Source: an uncultured Clostridia bacterium
GTDB lineage: Bacteria; Bacillota; Clostridia; Christensenellales; UBA1242
Direction: 5' to 3'
DNA: 5,187 nt
Assembly: GCA_944372745.1 (NCBI GenBank)
Contig: CALWAB010000124.1
Coordinates: 1-5,187 of the forward strand
In this document: in pieces, positions 5,006 to 5,187 of the stretch
How positions within the stretch are numbered: position 1 is the stretch's first letter
Layout: each line of letters starts with the position of its first letter
Notes under the pieces: model-generated
Database searches by the model: none
The model's input: the letters and a program-made list of their open reading frames with translations, nothing else
Told to the model about the DNA's origin: nothing
Made by a program: the position numbers and the translations under genes

Positions 5006-5187
5006 CTATTCTTTTGACTTTTTTAAATTCTCTAATATATCAAGTTTTAATGAATATGGCAAGCCGTGTAATTTGTCTAAATAAACTTTATCCTCGTCAT
5101 ATTGTTCTATGCTTTCATAAAAAAATTGCTCTAATGGCATATTACATATTTTTAATATGTCTATCAATGTAGGCATTCTCAATATCA
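5006..5187 (-). CDS. C-terminal end of a probable XRE/Cro-type helix-turn-helix protein, 5' end outside window
   Basis: The last 59 residues of a reading frame enter from the right edge and stop at TAG (5006-5008). The segment MPTLIDILKICNMPLEQFF (residues 4-22 of the fragment) matches the usual end of Cro/C1-type domains, where the pattern is P-[ST]-L-x-x-[IL]-x-x-[IL]-C/A followed by a short turn and [ED]-x-[FL]-F. A polar, charged tail follows (about 23-59: acidic YDEDK, then a lysine-rich end). The recognition helix and the start are not in the window, so the function (repressor of its own or a nearby gene) is inference. No intrinsic terminator was recognised in the spacer after it. It is about 170 bases upstream of the epimerase-like gene, which it could regulate. 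Confidence 0.65.
   Translation of the reverse strand, partial: ILRMPTLIDILKICNMPLEQFFYESIEQYDEDKVYLDKLHGLPYSLKLDILENLKKSKE

Overview
This AT-rich window looks like part of a low-GC, Firmicutes-type chromosome, perhaps an uncultured Clostridia or Bacilli lineage; that assignment is inference. The support is purine-rich Shine-Dalgarno sites (AAAGG, AAGGAG), two textbook sigma-A promoters (TTGAAA-17-TATAAT), a lipoprotein-type signal and housekeeping genes of bacterial type. UGA is a stop codon here: release factor 2 is present and the lipoprotein-like gene ends in TGA. UAG and UAA are also used.

All five genes lie on the minus strand. In transcription order they are: the C-terminal end of a probable XRE/Cro-type DNA-binding protein (right edge, truncated); an atypical short-chain dehydrogenase/NAD-dependent epimerase-like protein with its own promoter and intrinsic terminator; an unrecognised 318-residue exported protein with a lipobox-like signal and a C-terminal membrane helix, with its own promoter; prfB (peptide chain release factor 2, without the programmed frameshift); and the 5' three quarters of tsaD (tRNA t6A synthesis), which runs off the left edge. 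prfB and tsaD are both translation genes, but a roughly 400-base spacer separates them and no pathway links all five.

The most unusual content is in the spacers. Two copies of a complex palindromic repeat, in opposite orientations, bracket prfB: element 1 (843-1183) and element 2 (2341-2578). Each has GC-rich hairpin modules (called A, B and C here) and an AT-rich core with a central hairpin. The two cores align over both arms once one is reversed. Several stems differ between copies by paired, compensatory changes. The C hairpin changes its sequence between copies but keeps its palindrome and its ACCTGTGG tail. A solo A module lies at 3771-3790. No transposase or other protein of the element is encoded here. 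The family is best described as an unclassified structured intergenic repeat, either a non-autonomous mobile element or an RNA/ssDNA-structured one.

Other spacers: 3536-3843 holds a promoter with a 16-base palindrome between its -35 and -10 boxes, an AT-rich leader, the solo A module and a terminator. 4834-5005 holds the epimerase-like gene's promoter and otherwise nothing recognised. No tRNA, rRNA, CRISPR array or known riboswitch was seen.
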